From positions 6,820,001-6,884,000 of the forward strand of contig NZ_CP043761.1 of NCBI RefSeq assembly GCF_008386395.1: 64,000 bases of DNA. Direction: 5' to 3'. The stretch comes from Paenibacillus sp. 37. GTDB lineage: Bacteria; Bacillota; Bacilli; Paenibacillales; Paenibacillaceae. Below, piece by piece: positions 26,311-34,574 of the stretch; the stretch's first letter is position 1, and the number at the start of each line of letters is the position of its first letter. Made by a program: the position numbers and the translations under genes. The notes under the pieces were generated by a model. It worked only from the letters and a program-made list of their open reading frames with translations. It did no database searches and was not told where the DNA came from.

Positions 26311-27846
26311 TTAAGGACGGTCAATGTAAATCCAGCCTGTTTCTTGTTCCTTATCTACAGTAGCTCCAAGGGATTCAGCCACAAAGCGCAGCGGCACATA
26401 CGTCTTGCCGTCCTTGCCTACATAAGCGGATTCCACCATGGTTACTTCTTTACCAGCAACGGTTGCCTTCTTGGAACCTACGGTCAGGACAATCTCATCA
26501 CCAGTGATGTCGTCAATGACAACGATTTGGTTCGAGCCTTTGGTCCATTTCACTTCAGCATCCAATTCTTCAGACACGTAGCGAAGCGGAACAAATGTTG
26601 TGTTCTTAACGGTGATCGCCCCGGCGTATTCATCATCCGGGAAGAGCACTACACTTTTACTCGTGATTCCAGCTTCATCTTTCAGCAATTGGTATGCCAG
26701 TGAATTGGAATCAAAATTGCGCAGCATCTGTCCAGGCGTAATATCATCCTTCATCAGATCCATAACACCGCGGGATACATCCACTTCATCAACTGCAACT
26801 GTGCCACCGATATTCCACTGTTCACTGTTTCCACTCACGGTTACAGAGTTCACCGGCAGATCTTCGGAAGCTGGCAGCGCTACTTTCAGTTCAAAGTTTT
26901 GCTTGCGAATATCCAGCTTGCTGTCGAGATAAAAATCCATTTTCAGTTTGGTTTCTGTGCCAAATACCGTTTTGAATTCAGGGGTATCATTCAACAGGTT
27001 GGTCAGCTCCTGATCATAATTGACCAGCATAGTGTCCAGTCCCACTTTGATCATGGCATACAGTGAGGCCACGGCTTCATCTTTCGATTCAGGAACGATC
27101 GAATTCAGCGTGTCGTCTCCCCCACCTTCTACCTCATTCACTGCTTCCAGTACAGGGTAGAACACATCGTACAGATCGCCAATCAGGTCTTTCAGTCCTT
27201 GCTCATCCTTCGAAATACTCGTCAGGAACGGTTTAACCATGGCAAGCATCTCTTCACCACTAACTTCCAGATGCAGCTTGGAGAGGCTAAGTGCTTCGCC
27301 ATTCACGGATTCCTGTACCGGTGTAACGGAGATGTTCTTCGGATTGGACAGATGCTTCAGGACAAAAGAGAACAGTTTCGGGGAAAGTTCCTCGAGTTGT
27401 TTCTCCAGAGGCTTCGTATCTACCATTGGAAGCGCCTGTGCATCCTGGAACGTATCCAGAGACATGTACAGCGGTTTCTGGGCTCCGTCCAGATCAATGA
27501 CCAATTGGGACTCATTCATGGACAGGTGGAAAGGTAACTTCGTTCCCTCCATGCTCAGTGTACCTTTGATCGATGCTGTCTTCGCATCTTTCATTTTGGC
27601 TTGATCAATATCCAGGGATATGGAATTAATGAGTTCGATCATTTCAAGGTCTTTTTCTGTAGCAAATTCCTTAGCCGGTTCTATGTTTATATTCATGGAT
27701 TGTCTGGATTCACCGGACTTGATACTCGCGCCATTGGCCATTGCTTTGCCAACGTCTACTCCACCCACAGCCTGACATCCTGTAAGAACAACCATTAAGA
27801 GTACTAGTGGCACTGCCATCCATTGGACTAACTTCCGATTCGTAAT
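26311..27846 (-). CDS. Lipoprotein with C-terminal copper-amine-oxidase-N (stalk) domain; probable ATT start
   Basis: About 511 residues. The lipobox LTGC ends a signal peptide; a large middle region follows, and the C-terminal 110 residues show two stalk-domain repeats (NTTFVPLRYVSEELDAEV and GKTYVPLRFVAESLGATV). These domains are common on Paenibacillus surface proteins; function unknown. The only ATG near the signal (27819) has no SD and leaves no basic n-region. SD AAGGAGG lies 7 nt before an in-frame ATT at 27846, giving an N-terminus with NRK before the hydrophobic core. Confidence 0.75.
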   Translation of the reverse strand: MTNRKLVQWMAVPLVLLMVVLTGCQAVGGVDVGKAMANGASIKSGESRQSMNINIEPAKEFATEKDLEMIELINSISLDIDQAKMKDAKTASIKGTLSMEGTKLPFHLSMNESQLVIDLDGAQKPLYMSLDTFQDAQALPMVDTKPLEKQLEELSPKLFSFVLKHLSNPKNISVTPVQESVNGEALSLSKLHLEVSGEEMLAMVKPFLTSISKDEQGLKDLIGDLYDVFYPVLEAVNEVEGGGDDTLNSIVPESKDEAVASLYAMIKVGLDTMLVNYDQELTNLLNDTPEFKTVFGTETKLKMDFYLDSKLDIRKQNFELKVALPASEDLPVNSVTVSGNSEQWNIGGTVAVDEVDVSRGVMDLMKDDITPGQMLRNFDSNSLAYQLLKDEAGITSKSVVLFPDDEYAGAITVKNTTFVPLRYVSEELDAEVKWTKGSNQIVVIDDITGDEIVLTVGSKKATVAGKEVTMVESAYVGKDGKTYVPLRFVAESLGATVDKEQETGWIYIDRP

Positions 27847-27920
27847 ATGAACTCCTCCTTAGAAAAATATGGTTCATTTCCATTATGAAGGTATAGGTAA
27901 TTCTTGTAAACGGATACGCA

Positions 27921-27961
27921 AAAAAATAAACCAAAAGGCCGGAACATGTCCGACCTCTGGT
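27921..27961 (-). terminator. Terminator of the small acidic protein gene
   Basis: Minus-strand ACCA-G-AGGTCGGA, CATGT loop, TCCGGCCT-T-TTGGT, then TTATTTTTTT. One G-U pair. It lies 67 bp after the stop at 28028. Confidence 0.75.
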
Positions 27962-28027
27962 CTATCTATATTTCAGCATATCGTATGTTTCGATAAAACA
28001 TCCTGCTTCATTATGCAATGCTGGGAG

Positions 28028-28156
28028 TTATTCTTGCTCCTGATCTTCTGCGAGTTTCTCATCCGTTTCTTCATCTTCCGCAGTTGCGGGAGTCTCGAAT
28101 TGATCCGGCTCGTCCTCTTGAATCGCTTTGTTCTCTTCGTTCTGATCCTGTGTCAT
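28028..28156 (-). CDS. Small highly acidic protein (42 aa)
   Basis: ATG at 28156, 8 nt after SD GAGAGGG, encodes MTQDQNEENKAIQEDEPDQF and continues to a stop at 28028. Nearly half the residues are Asp or Glu, none is Cys, and no membrane segment exists, so it is probably disordered. It has its own terminator. No family is recognised. The frame with SD and terminator argue that it is real. The opposite-strand frame here has no SD. Confidence 0.6.
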   Translation of the reverse strand: MTQDQNEENKAIQEDEPDQFETPATAEDEETDEKLAEDQEQE

Positions 28157-28292
28157 ATCGCATTCCCTCTCTTCTACCGGATTGTCATGTCATCAAGGCC
28201 TGAGCCTTGTGTCTATCAATAACCCGAATAGGCACAGTTCAAACCTGCCTCAGTGTCGGCCATAGAATTCCCCTCATAATTTTAGTGCTCAT

Positions 28293-28760
28293 TTAGAAAA
28301 CATAAAAGATGATCCCGTTCCCACTTGCAGCCGTGGCCTGAAACAAGGCCTGAATATCATCCACGGTCTGAACGATCTCCTGAAATGTCTCTTCCGCGTC
28401 CCAATCTTCCATAACTGGATAGACACCTTCAGCGATCATTTGGTCCAGACTATACCGCTCCTTTAATTCTTCCGGTGTGAGCTGCTCCAATGCCATATAG
28501 GCTTCCAGCACCTGCTCGTTACTAAGCAAAAATAGATCCATATCCGAATAGTTTCCCACGTATTGCTCACCTGCGAGAGGCACCACATATCCCAGGGGAG
28601 GCTCCCCTTCTACCAAGTTACCGTTCAGCGTGAACTGCAGCATCTGCCACGTTTTATCGATATCCAGATCCACTGCACAATCATGCACACTGATCTCACC
28701 TGACTTGATGGATTCAACTAGCTCCTTTGTTACCACAAGATATCTGCCGGACATTCCCAT
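28293..28760 (-). CDS. DUF1877 (YfbM-like) protein
   Basis: 155 residues beginning MGMSGRYLVVTKELVESI, with LDIDKTWQMLQFTLNG and a GNYSDMDLFLLSNEQVLEAY region, the pattern of DUF1877 proteins such as E. coli YfbM. Function unknown. SD GGAGGGG lies 7 nt from the ATG. It is divergent from the DUF4385 gene across 96 bp. Confidence 0.82.
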   Translation of the reverse strand: MGMSGRYLVVTKELVESIKSGEISVHDCAVDLDIDKTWQMLQFTLNGNLVEGEPPLGYVVPLAGEQYVGNYSDMDLFLLSNEQVLEAYMALEQLTPEELKERYSLDQMIAEGVYPVMEDWDAEETFQEIVQTVDDIQALFQATAASGNGIIFYVF

Positions 28761-28856
28761 ACCGCTACCCCTCCTGTGTAATTCCTTCTATTGTTCCCCA
28801 TTAACCGTGCTTGTTGATTCAGAATCGGGGTAATCCCTATCAAGGAGGGTGTATAC

Positions 28857-29321
28857 ATGAAAAAATTTGATTACAGTCTCAATTATGATGAGTTGGATCT
28901 GCGCAAACATCCTGAGTTGTACACCGTAGGCCGGGGCGAGCAGGGTGTTCTGATGGTAGAGCCGTACAAAGGCGAGATTCTGCCACACTGGCGATTCAAA
29001 ACACCCGAGATTGCGACAGAGTCATCGGAGAAGATCTATGAGCTATTTGTGGAGTATAAGAAAAAGGGAGATTTCGTGGGTATGGATATGGCTCGCAAAT
29101 TTCTCCAGATGGGTTATACACGGGCCAGACGGTATACAAATCACAAAGGAGGACGCAAATACTCGAAGGAGGATGGCTCGATCCTGCCCTATCAGAATGA
29201 TAAGGTGAAGGCAGAAGCCGCGGCCATATTCAAAGCACAATGGGAGATTGCGAAGACGGATCCAGACTATGTGAAAATGAAGAAGGAGCATCGGGAAAAG
29301 TACGAGTCTGATGAGGCGTAG
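28857..29321 (+). CDS. DUF4385 protein
   Basis: 154 residues, hydrophilic and basic: FDYSLNYDELDLRKHPELY at the N-terminus and MGYTRARRYTNHKGGRKY in the middle, recognisable as DUF4385. Function unknown. SD AAGGAGGG precedes the ATG. It is followed by the TerD-VWA gene about 100 bp on; co-transcription is possible. Confidence 0.8.
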   Translation: MKKFDYSLNYDELDLRKHPELYTVGRGEQGVLMVEPYKGEILPHWRFKTPEIATESSEKIYELFVEYKKKGDFVGMDMARKFLQMGYTRARRYTNHKGGRKYSKEDGSILPYQNDKVKAEAAAIFKAQWEIAKTDPDYVKMKKEHREKYESDEA

Positions 29322-29425
29322 GAACAACGGTGAAAAGATTGACTTATGGAAACATTTGTCTCAGAATCGATCTTATTACTGTACATTTTCAACCATTATA
29401 TTGGAGAAGAGAGGCGCATCCGATT

Positions 29426-30733
29426 ATGACAGATTCGTTCATCCATTTAAACACAGGCCAGAATATCAGTATCAACGAATCCACCCAACTTCAGGTAACC
29501 ATTCAATGTACATCATCTCCTTCTCCCTTGGATGTTAGCTGCTTTATGGTGAACGAAGAGGGAAAAGTCCCATCCGACGACTATTTTGTTTTCTATAATC
29601 AGAAGGCCGATCCCCATCAAAGTGTGCTTTTGCAACAGGCAGAGGAACTGAAATCCTCTTTTGTACTGGATACAAATCAATTACAGCAGGCCCCTGTGGA
29701 AAAATGTGTGTTTACGGCTACTCTGGATGCGGGAGGCACCTTCGCCGATGTTCAGGCATGTCAGGCGATTGTACAAGCGGGTTCCCAGCAGATCACCTAT
29801 GAGATCACACAGGTCACTGCGGAAACAGCACTTATTCTCATTGAAATCTATAAGTATCGTGACGGGTTCAAAGTTCGTGCGATTGGGCGAGGTTTCTTTG
29901 GTGGATTGCAGCCGCTGGCGGAGTCATTCGGTGTTGAAATTGAGAGTAACGACACCTCGGAAGCCGAACAGGTTCTTCTCACCGCACAAGCTGAAGTAGC
30001 AGCGACCTCTCCAGAAGTCTTGGCACCTGTTGCTGCACCAAACACGATTCATCCGCCCCTTAACCTGACCAAGATCGATCTCCTCAAGCGTAAAGTAACC
30101 CTGTCTCTGCAAAAGAAAAAGATCGAACCTATACAGGCACGTGTTGCCGTTGTATTTGATGCATCAGGCTCCATGTACCATCTGTATCGCAAAGGCATCG
30201 TGCAAGAAGCCTTCGAGCGTATCCTGGCGATTGCATCAGCGTTTGATGATAACGGAGAGTTGGACGTCTGGTTCTTCGCCAAAGACTTCTTGCGTGCACC
30301 TAGCGTCACCGCCAGGGATTTCGAGAATTATATTGAACGCACATATACGCTGGGAAGCAAAGGCGGTACCAATAACGAACCTCCTGTGATGCAGGATGTC
30401 ATTCGCAAATACACGATCGAGGAACCCGATGTGAAGATGCCAACGTATATTATCTTTTTTAGCGATGGCGGGGTCAGTCAAAAAGGGAAAATTATGCGGC
30501 TTATTACCGAAAGCTCAACCAAAAACCTGTTCTGGCAATTTGTTGGCCTAGGCCAAGCCAATTACGGCATTCTCGAGAAACTCGATGACATGACAGGACG
30601 TTTCATCGATAATGCTGACTTTTTTGCTCTCGACGATATCTCCAAGATCAGCGATGAAGAATTGTACGATCGTCTCCTCACTGAATTTCCAGGTTGGATA
30701 AAGGAAGCTCGGGCCAAAGGTATTTTGGCCTAA
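29426..30733 (+). CDS. TerD-domain/VWA-domain protein (TerF-like)
   Basis: 435 residues. The N-terminal TerD-like domain (about 1-175) contains DVSCFMVNEEGKVPSDDYFVF cut at FYNQ, and KVRAIGRGFFGGLQPLAESFGV. After a Pro/Ala linker, a VWA domain (about 235-430) shows the MIDAS motif DASGSM with SKGGTNNEP and FFSDGG. Ter proteins form a stress module linked to tellurite and phage resistance, often metal- or Ca2+-dependent. Here it stands alone without terABCDE. The start is the ATG at 29426; GAGAGG lies 11 nt before it. Confidence 0.85.
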   Translation: MTDSFIHLNTGQNISINESTQLQVTIQCTSSPSPLDVSCFMVNEEGKVPSDDYFVFYNQKADPHQSVLLQQAEELKSSFVLDTNQLQQAPVEKCVFTATLDAGGTFADVQACQAIVQAGSQQITYEITQVTAETALILIEIYKYRDGFKVRAIGRGFFGGLQPLAESFGVEIESNDTSEAEQVLLTAQAEVAATSPEVLAPVAAPNTIHPPLNLTKIDLLKRKVTLSLQKKKIEPIQARVAVVFDASGSMYHLYRKGIVQEAFERILAIASAFDDNGELDVWFFAKDFLRAPSVTARDFENYIERTYTLGSKGGTNNEPPVMQDVIRKYTIEEPDVKMPTYIIFFSDGGVSQKGKIMRLITESSTKNLFWQFVGLGQANYGILEKLDDMTGRFIDNADFFALDDISKISDEELYDRLLTEFPGWIKEARAKGILA

Positions 30734-30777
30734 AGCTTTTAATCTATACCCCTAATCAGGCTTGTACTTTTTCTGCT

Positions 30778-31572
30778 TTACCATCCTTGGAACGTGGACG
30801 GAGCATACTTCCTACGATTCGCAACATCAACTTTGCGTGACACGAGGCGGGTGAACTGCGCTGTCCAGTAATTACCGGCCCCCGGCACAGCATAAGGTTT
30901 GCCTGACTCGAGTGCTCTCATGGCCACCGCCACGACATGCTCAGGTGTATCACGTTTACCCACCGAGGCTTCATCAGCGCCCACCACATCAAAGAACGAA
31001 GTCTCGGTTGAGCCTGGGCATAATGCCAAAAACTGAACGCCACGCTTCCTGTTTTCTTCGTATAATGCCTCTGTAAAAGAAAGTACAAATGCCTTCGTCG
31101 CTCCATACACAGCCATATACGGATCAGGTTGAAAGGCAGCCGTAGACGATACATTAATGACAGCACCATTTTTCTTTTGTAACATGCCTGGCAAGAAAAG
31201 ATGCGTCAGGTTTGTCAAGGCGAGCACGTTCAACATAATTTCCTCCTGCTGCCGGGAACCATCCACCTGTTCAAATAATCCATGGGTAGCAAATCCCGCA
31301 TTGTTGATCAGCATATCGATGTGTATTCCCCGATTCTGACATTCCTCATATACCCTCTGAGGTGCATCGACTTGAGACAAATCCGATACGATTACCTCCG
31401 CCCTTACTTGATATGCACGTTCTATACGTTCTGCCAATTGATTCAGTTTGGATTCTGTTCTGGCCACCAGCACAATATTTTTACCCTTGGAAGCCATTTC
31501 GAGTGCAAAAACTTCCCCAATACCTGAAGAAGCACCTGTAATAAGTACCCATTGACGCTGTTCCTTTATCAT
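30778..31572 (-). CDS. Short-chain dehydrogenase (DltE-like)
   Basis: 264 residues. NADP-type glycine motif TGASSGIG (about 13-20) with basic VARTESK, LINNAGF, catalytic VSSTAAF and YGATK, and an LCPGSTETSF loop. It belongs to the DltE/YqjQ-like SDR group; substrate unknown. It is divergent from a TetR gene, with similar inverted repeats in front of each, so TetR control is likely. Confidence 0.88.
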   Translation of the reverse strand: MIKEQRQWVLITGASSGIGEVFALEMASKGKNIVLVARTESKLNQLAERIERAYQVRAEVIVSDLSQVDAPQRVYEECQNRGIHIDMLINNAGFATHGLFEQVDGSRQQEEIMLNVLALTNLTHLFLPGMLQKKNGAVINVSSTAAFQPDPYMAVYGATKAFVLSFTEALYEENRKRGVQFLALCPGSTETSFFDVVGADEASVGKRDTPEHVVAVAMRALESGKPYAVPGAGNYWTAQFTRLVSRKVDVANRRKYAPSTFQGW

Positions 31573-31616
31573 CTCTCATCCATCCTCTACGTATAATTAG
31601 AACACTCGTTTTCAAT

Positions 31617-31633
31617 AAGAAACGTTGTTTCTT
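31617..31633. promoter_or_regulatory. Candidate TetR operator A (SDR side)
   Basis: AAGAAACGTTGTTTCTT: perfect 7-bp arms around GTT, 45 bp before the SDR start, next to its likely -35 (TTATTG, 17 bp from TATACG on the minus strand). Confidence 0.6.
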
Positions 31634-31769
31634 TATAGAATCATCGTAACCAGAATTCATGACGCTGTCAAATACATTTGTTAAATTTGAATCTAGAACG
31701 GGTTCTTACTTATTAAATTCGGATTAAATTGACGTCATCCGGCGTAAAACAGTAGAATGACCATAAAAG

Positions 31770-31782
31770 GAAACGTAGTTTC
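31770..31782. promoter_or_regulatory. Candidate TetR operator B (TetR side)
   Basis: GAAACGTAGTTTC: 5-bp arms around GTA, sharing GAAACGTNGTTTC with operator A. It lies 36 bp before the TetR start. Confidence 0.6.
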
Positions 31783-31817
31783 TGTTCAACAACAATACGG
31801 TTACGAGGATGAAATCA

Positions 31818-32477
31818 ATGAAGGATCTTAATTCAGGTTCCACAGAATCTGCACATACGGTAACAACCTTTCAGGAAGCCAGACTCCAGCACTCGGATAA
31901 TCTGCGGCAAAATATTGTGCATGCTGCTGCTGCTTTACTGCAAGAGCATGGACCGGAAGCCGTCACGGTACGCCGTGTAGCTGAGCGCATGGAGTGCTCC
32001 ACCAAAATCATATATAACCTCTTCGGCAAAAAAGAAGGGTTAGCCAAACATCTGTATTTAGAGGGATGCTCCCTCATGGCCCAGCGTTTTGAAGCTATGC
32101 CCCGGCAGGCATCGTTCGAACAATATTTCCGTGATCTGGCCTACGTCTACTGGGACTTCGGCATTTCTCAATCCAGCTTCTATCAGCTGATGTTTGGAGG
32201 ATCTTTTTCCGAGTTCAAACCAGATGGAGAGACCTTACAAGGAACAGCGACTGCACTGAAGCAAGTGTCTGCTTTGGTGGAGATAGCGATTAAACAGGGA
32301 ATGCTTCAGGTGCAGGATCCCCTGCTTGCGGTACGAATGATCTGGGCCCCCTTACACGGTGTTATTCATCTGTACCTGGGAGGCCATATTGAGAGCGAAG
32401 AAGCTGCCAAAACCCTCTATGATCATACGTTGTCTATGGTTATACACTCCCTTGTAAGTGCATCCGCGAATGGATAA
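31818..32477 (+). CDS. TetR-family transcriptional regulator
   Basis: 219 residues. The N-terminal TetR helix-turn-helix reads IVHAAAALLQEHGPEAVTVR cut at RVAERMECSTKIIYNLFGKKEGL, with a C-terminal ligand domain of the WHG type (GVIHLYLGGH). ATG 31818 is chosen because GAGG is 9 nt away; the ATG at 31809 abuts the SD. It is divergent from the SDR gene, with two similar palindromes between, so it likely represses both. Confidence 0.88.
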   Translation: MKDLNSGSTESAHTVTTFQEARLQHSDNLRQNIVHAAAALLQEHGPEAVTVRRVAERMECSTKIIYNLFGKKEGLAKHLYLEGCSLMAQRFEAMPRQASFEQYFRDLAYVYWDFGISQSSFYQLMFGGSFSEFKPDGETLQGTATALKQVSALVEIAIKQGMLQVQDPLLAVRMIWAPLHGVIHLYLGGHIESEEAAKTLYDHTLSMVIHSLVSASANG

Positions 32478-32522
32478 GCATTAAATCTGTGCTGTTTTAG
32501 ATACTTTTAGAAGATAAACGAA

Positions 32523-32568
32523 AAAGGAGCAGACCCATTGGCGTAATAAGCCTAGGGCATGCTCCTTT
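32523..32568. terminator. Bidirectional terminator between TetR and LLM genes
   Basis: AAAGGAGCA pairs with TGCTCCTTT across a partly paired interior, between convergent genes, with A/T tracts on both sides. Confidence 0.75.
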
Positions 32569-32609
32569 ATTTGGTTGACTTTATCTAATTCCGTAACAAT
32601 AACAGTCGA

Positions 32610-33671
32610 TTAACGGGCCTCTTCGTTCTCAGCTTCCCAACGTGCAATTTCCTTACGCACGATTGGAGCAACTTCTTTACCAAGCAGTTCGATCGCTCTC
32701 ATGACCTCGTTGTGAGGCATGGTTCCGAGTGGGGTGTGTAACATGAAGCGTGTAATCCCGACTTCTTTACGCAGATAAATAATTTTCTGAGCTACAGTAT
32801 CCACATCACCTACATACAATGCACCTTCCAGACTGCGCGCCGCATCAAATGTCGCACGGCCGTAGTGTCCCCATCCACGTTCACGACCTAGTATGTTCAT
32901 GACTGCTTGAGCTGGCGGGAAGAATTTCTCCACAGCTTCGTCTGTTGTATCGGCAATAAAGCCGTGAGAGTGAGAAGCAACAGTCAGCTTGGAAGCATCA
33001 TGTCCCGCATGTGCAGCTGCTTTCTTGTACAGCTCCACCAGTGGTGCGAATTGCACCGGACGACCACCGATAATGGCAAGCACCAGCGGCAAACCGAGCA
33101 GCCCTGCACGAACAACCGATTCCTGATTACCGCCACTGCCAATCCATACCGGAAGTTTTTCCTGTACCGGGCGCGGGTAGATGCCCAGATTGTTAAAGGA
33201 AGGACGGTGTTTTCCTTCCCAGGTTACTTTTTCAGAATCACGCAGCTTGAGCAGCAAATCCAGTTTCTCGTCAAATAGTTCATCATAATCATTCAAATCA
33301 TAGCCGAACAACGGGAAGGATTCGATAAATGATCCACGCCCTGCCATAATCTCTGCACGTCCGTTCGAAATGCCATCTAATGTCGCGAAATCTTGATATA
33401 CCCGTACCGGATCATGCGATGACAGCACCGTTACCGCACTCGTCAAGCGAATATTCTTGGTCTGTGAAGCTGCCGCGGCCAGAATGACAGCTGGTGATGA
33501 AGCAGCGTAGTCAGCACGATGATGTTCTCCCACGCCGTATACATCCAGACCCACCTGATCTGCCAAAACAATCTCTTCAACAACATCCCGAATACGCTGC
33601 GCATGACTGATAAGTTCTCCTGTTTTTACATCCGGGTTTGTCTCCACAAATGTACTAATTCCGATTTCCAT
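32610..33671 (-). CDS. Luciferase-like flavin monooxygenase (LLM)
   Basis: 353 residues, a TIM-barrel LLM-class oxidoreductase: MEIGISTFVET N-terminus, GVGEHHRADYAASSPAVILA, AEIMAGRGSF, PVWIGSGGNQESV (FMN phosphate contact) and FMLHTPLGTMPH near the end. Such proteins use FMNH2 or F420 to oxidise small substrates; the target is unknown. SD GGGAGG lies about 7 nt before ATG 33671; an upstream ATG at 33710 lacks one. Monocistronic. Confidence 0.87.
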   Translation of the reverse strand: MEIGISTFVETNPDVKTGELISHAQRIRDVVEEIVLADQVGLDVYGVGEHHRADYAASSPAVILAAAASQTKNIRLTSAVTVLSSHDPVRVYQDFATLDGISNGRAEIMAGRGSFIESFPLFGYDLNDYDELFDEKLDLLLKLRDSEKVTWEGKHRPSFNNLGIYPRPVQEKLPVWIGSGGNQESVVRAGLLGLPLVLAIIGGRPVQFAPLVELYKKAAAHAGHDASKLTVASHSHGFIADTTDEAVEKFFPPAQAVMNILGRERGWGHYGRATFDAARSLEGALYVGDVDTVAQKIIYLRKEVGITRFMLHTPLGTMPHNEVMRAIELLGKEVAPIVRKEIARWEAENEEAR

Positions 33672-33783
33672 TGTCTGTTCCTCCCTGGTATGAAGCGATC
33701 CGTTGTTCATCTAACCTATTGTAAGTAGATCACCTTTTGTTATATATCTTAATATTGAACTATTTTGATGAAAAACACAAGTA

Positions 33784-33801
33784 CCCTCTGTTTCCAGAGG
33801 G
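33784..33801 (-). terminator. Terminator after the retropepsin gene
   Basis: Stem CCCTCTG/CAGAGGG with a 4-nt loop on the minus strand, then TACTTGTGTTTTT. It lies 24 bp past the stop at 33825. Confidence 0.65.
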
Positions 33802-33824
33802 CACATTTATGTTTATTTCTATAA

Positions 33825-34211
33825 TTATGGCTTATCTATACTTAGTTCCATCAGGTTGGCATTAATTACAACACCGGTCTGTTTCATAAAATTAAATCCC
33901 AGAATTCCGTCAATCTCTAAACCATAATCCATATTTCCTATTTCAACTTGAAAATCATTAATCGTTGTTCCATCTACAGTTATAGAATCGAGTGACTTGG
34001 TATAAACATACTCTATACCGCCTACACCTCTTATAATATCAACGAGATCATCCTCTTCAGGAACCATTCCTACTTCCCGAACTGCATCTGCATTCAGCAA
34101 TGTACTAGCTGATCCGGTATCCAAAAGGACTTTTTCTAATTGTAGTACTTCTCCTCTAAATTCAAGTTTTATGCTTATGAAGGGTAGACCATAAATCTCT
34201 GAAATTTTCAT
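33825..34211 (-). CDS. Retropepsin-like aspartic protease (clan AA)
   Basis: 128 residues, about one retropepsin monomer. The catalytic motif is LLDTGSAST (Asp about 31), and a flap-like GVGGIEY and the hydrophobic IDGILGFNFM (clan AA ILG motif) follow. No signal peptide. Such proteins are expected to dimerise; targets in Firmicutes are unknown. It overlaps the upstream 85-aa gene by 4 bp (ATGA) and has SD GAGAGG, so the two form a tight unit ended by a hairpin. Confidence 0.82.
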   Translation of the reverse strand: MKISEIYGLPFISIKLEFRGEVLQLEKVLLDTGSASTLLNADAVREVGMVPEEDDLVDIIRGVGGIEYVYTKSLDSITVDGTTINDFQVEIGNMDYGLEIDGILGFNFMKQTGVVINANLMELSIDKP

Positions 34212-34465
34212 CGAGGACCTCTCATGCCAACATACCGTTCTCTTGCCACAACTTCTGGACGTGAAGTGTGAAAAAAGCAGTATTCCCGTCTGGGATCTTC
34301 TTGATGCAATTCACCATAACGTTTTAGTGCCTTTGTAGAATCATCAAATGAATCAATCACTGCCATCTCTTCAATGTAACGCTGGCCTTCTCTAGAGTAC
34401 GCCTTGGTTGCCTCAAAAACGACCCATTCATTAGGGAATCGCTCCTGAACTTCCTTCCATTGCAT
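34208..34465 (-). CDS. Conserved-type small protein upstream of retropepsin (85 aa)
   Basis: MQWKEVQERFPNEWVVFEAT at the N-terminus, then a charged body with CFFHTSRPEVVARERYVGMRGPR at the end. No membrane segment and no recognised family. SD GGAGGTG lies 5 nt before the ATG. Its 4-bp overlap with the protease gene suggests a partner, substrate or regulator of the protease (inference). Confidence 0.75.
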   Translation of the reverse strand: MQWKEVQERFPNEWVVFEATKAYSREGQRYIEEMAVIDSFDDSTKALKRYGELHQEDPRREYCFFHTSRPEVVARERYVGMRGPR

Positions 34466-34574
34466 AGTGACACCTCCAGACCATAAGATAGAAATATTAT
34501 ATCATGTGGAAACAGTATTCCACGGGCTGACATTCTAAAATACATAGATTTTTAGAGCATTGCCTGTAAATCTA

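Noticed and set aside
27869..28222. Open frame of 117 codons on the plus strand
   Set aside because: Antisense to the small acidic gene and its terminator; no SD.
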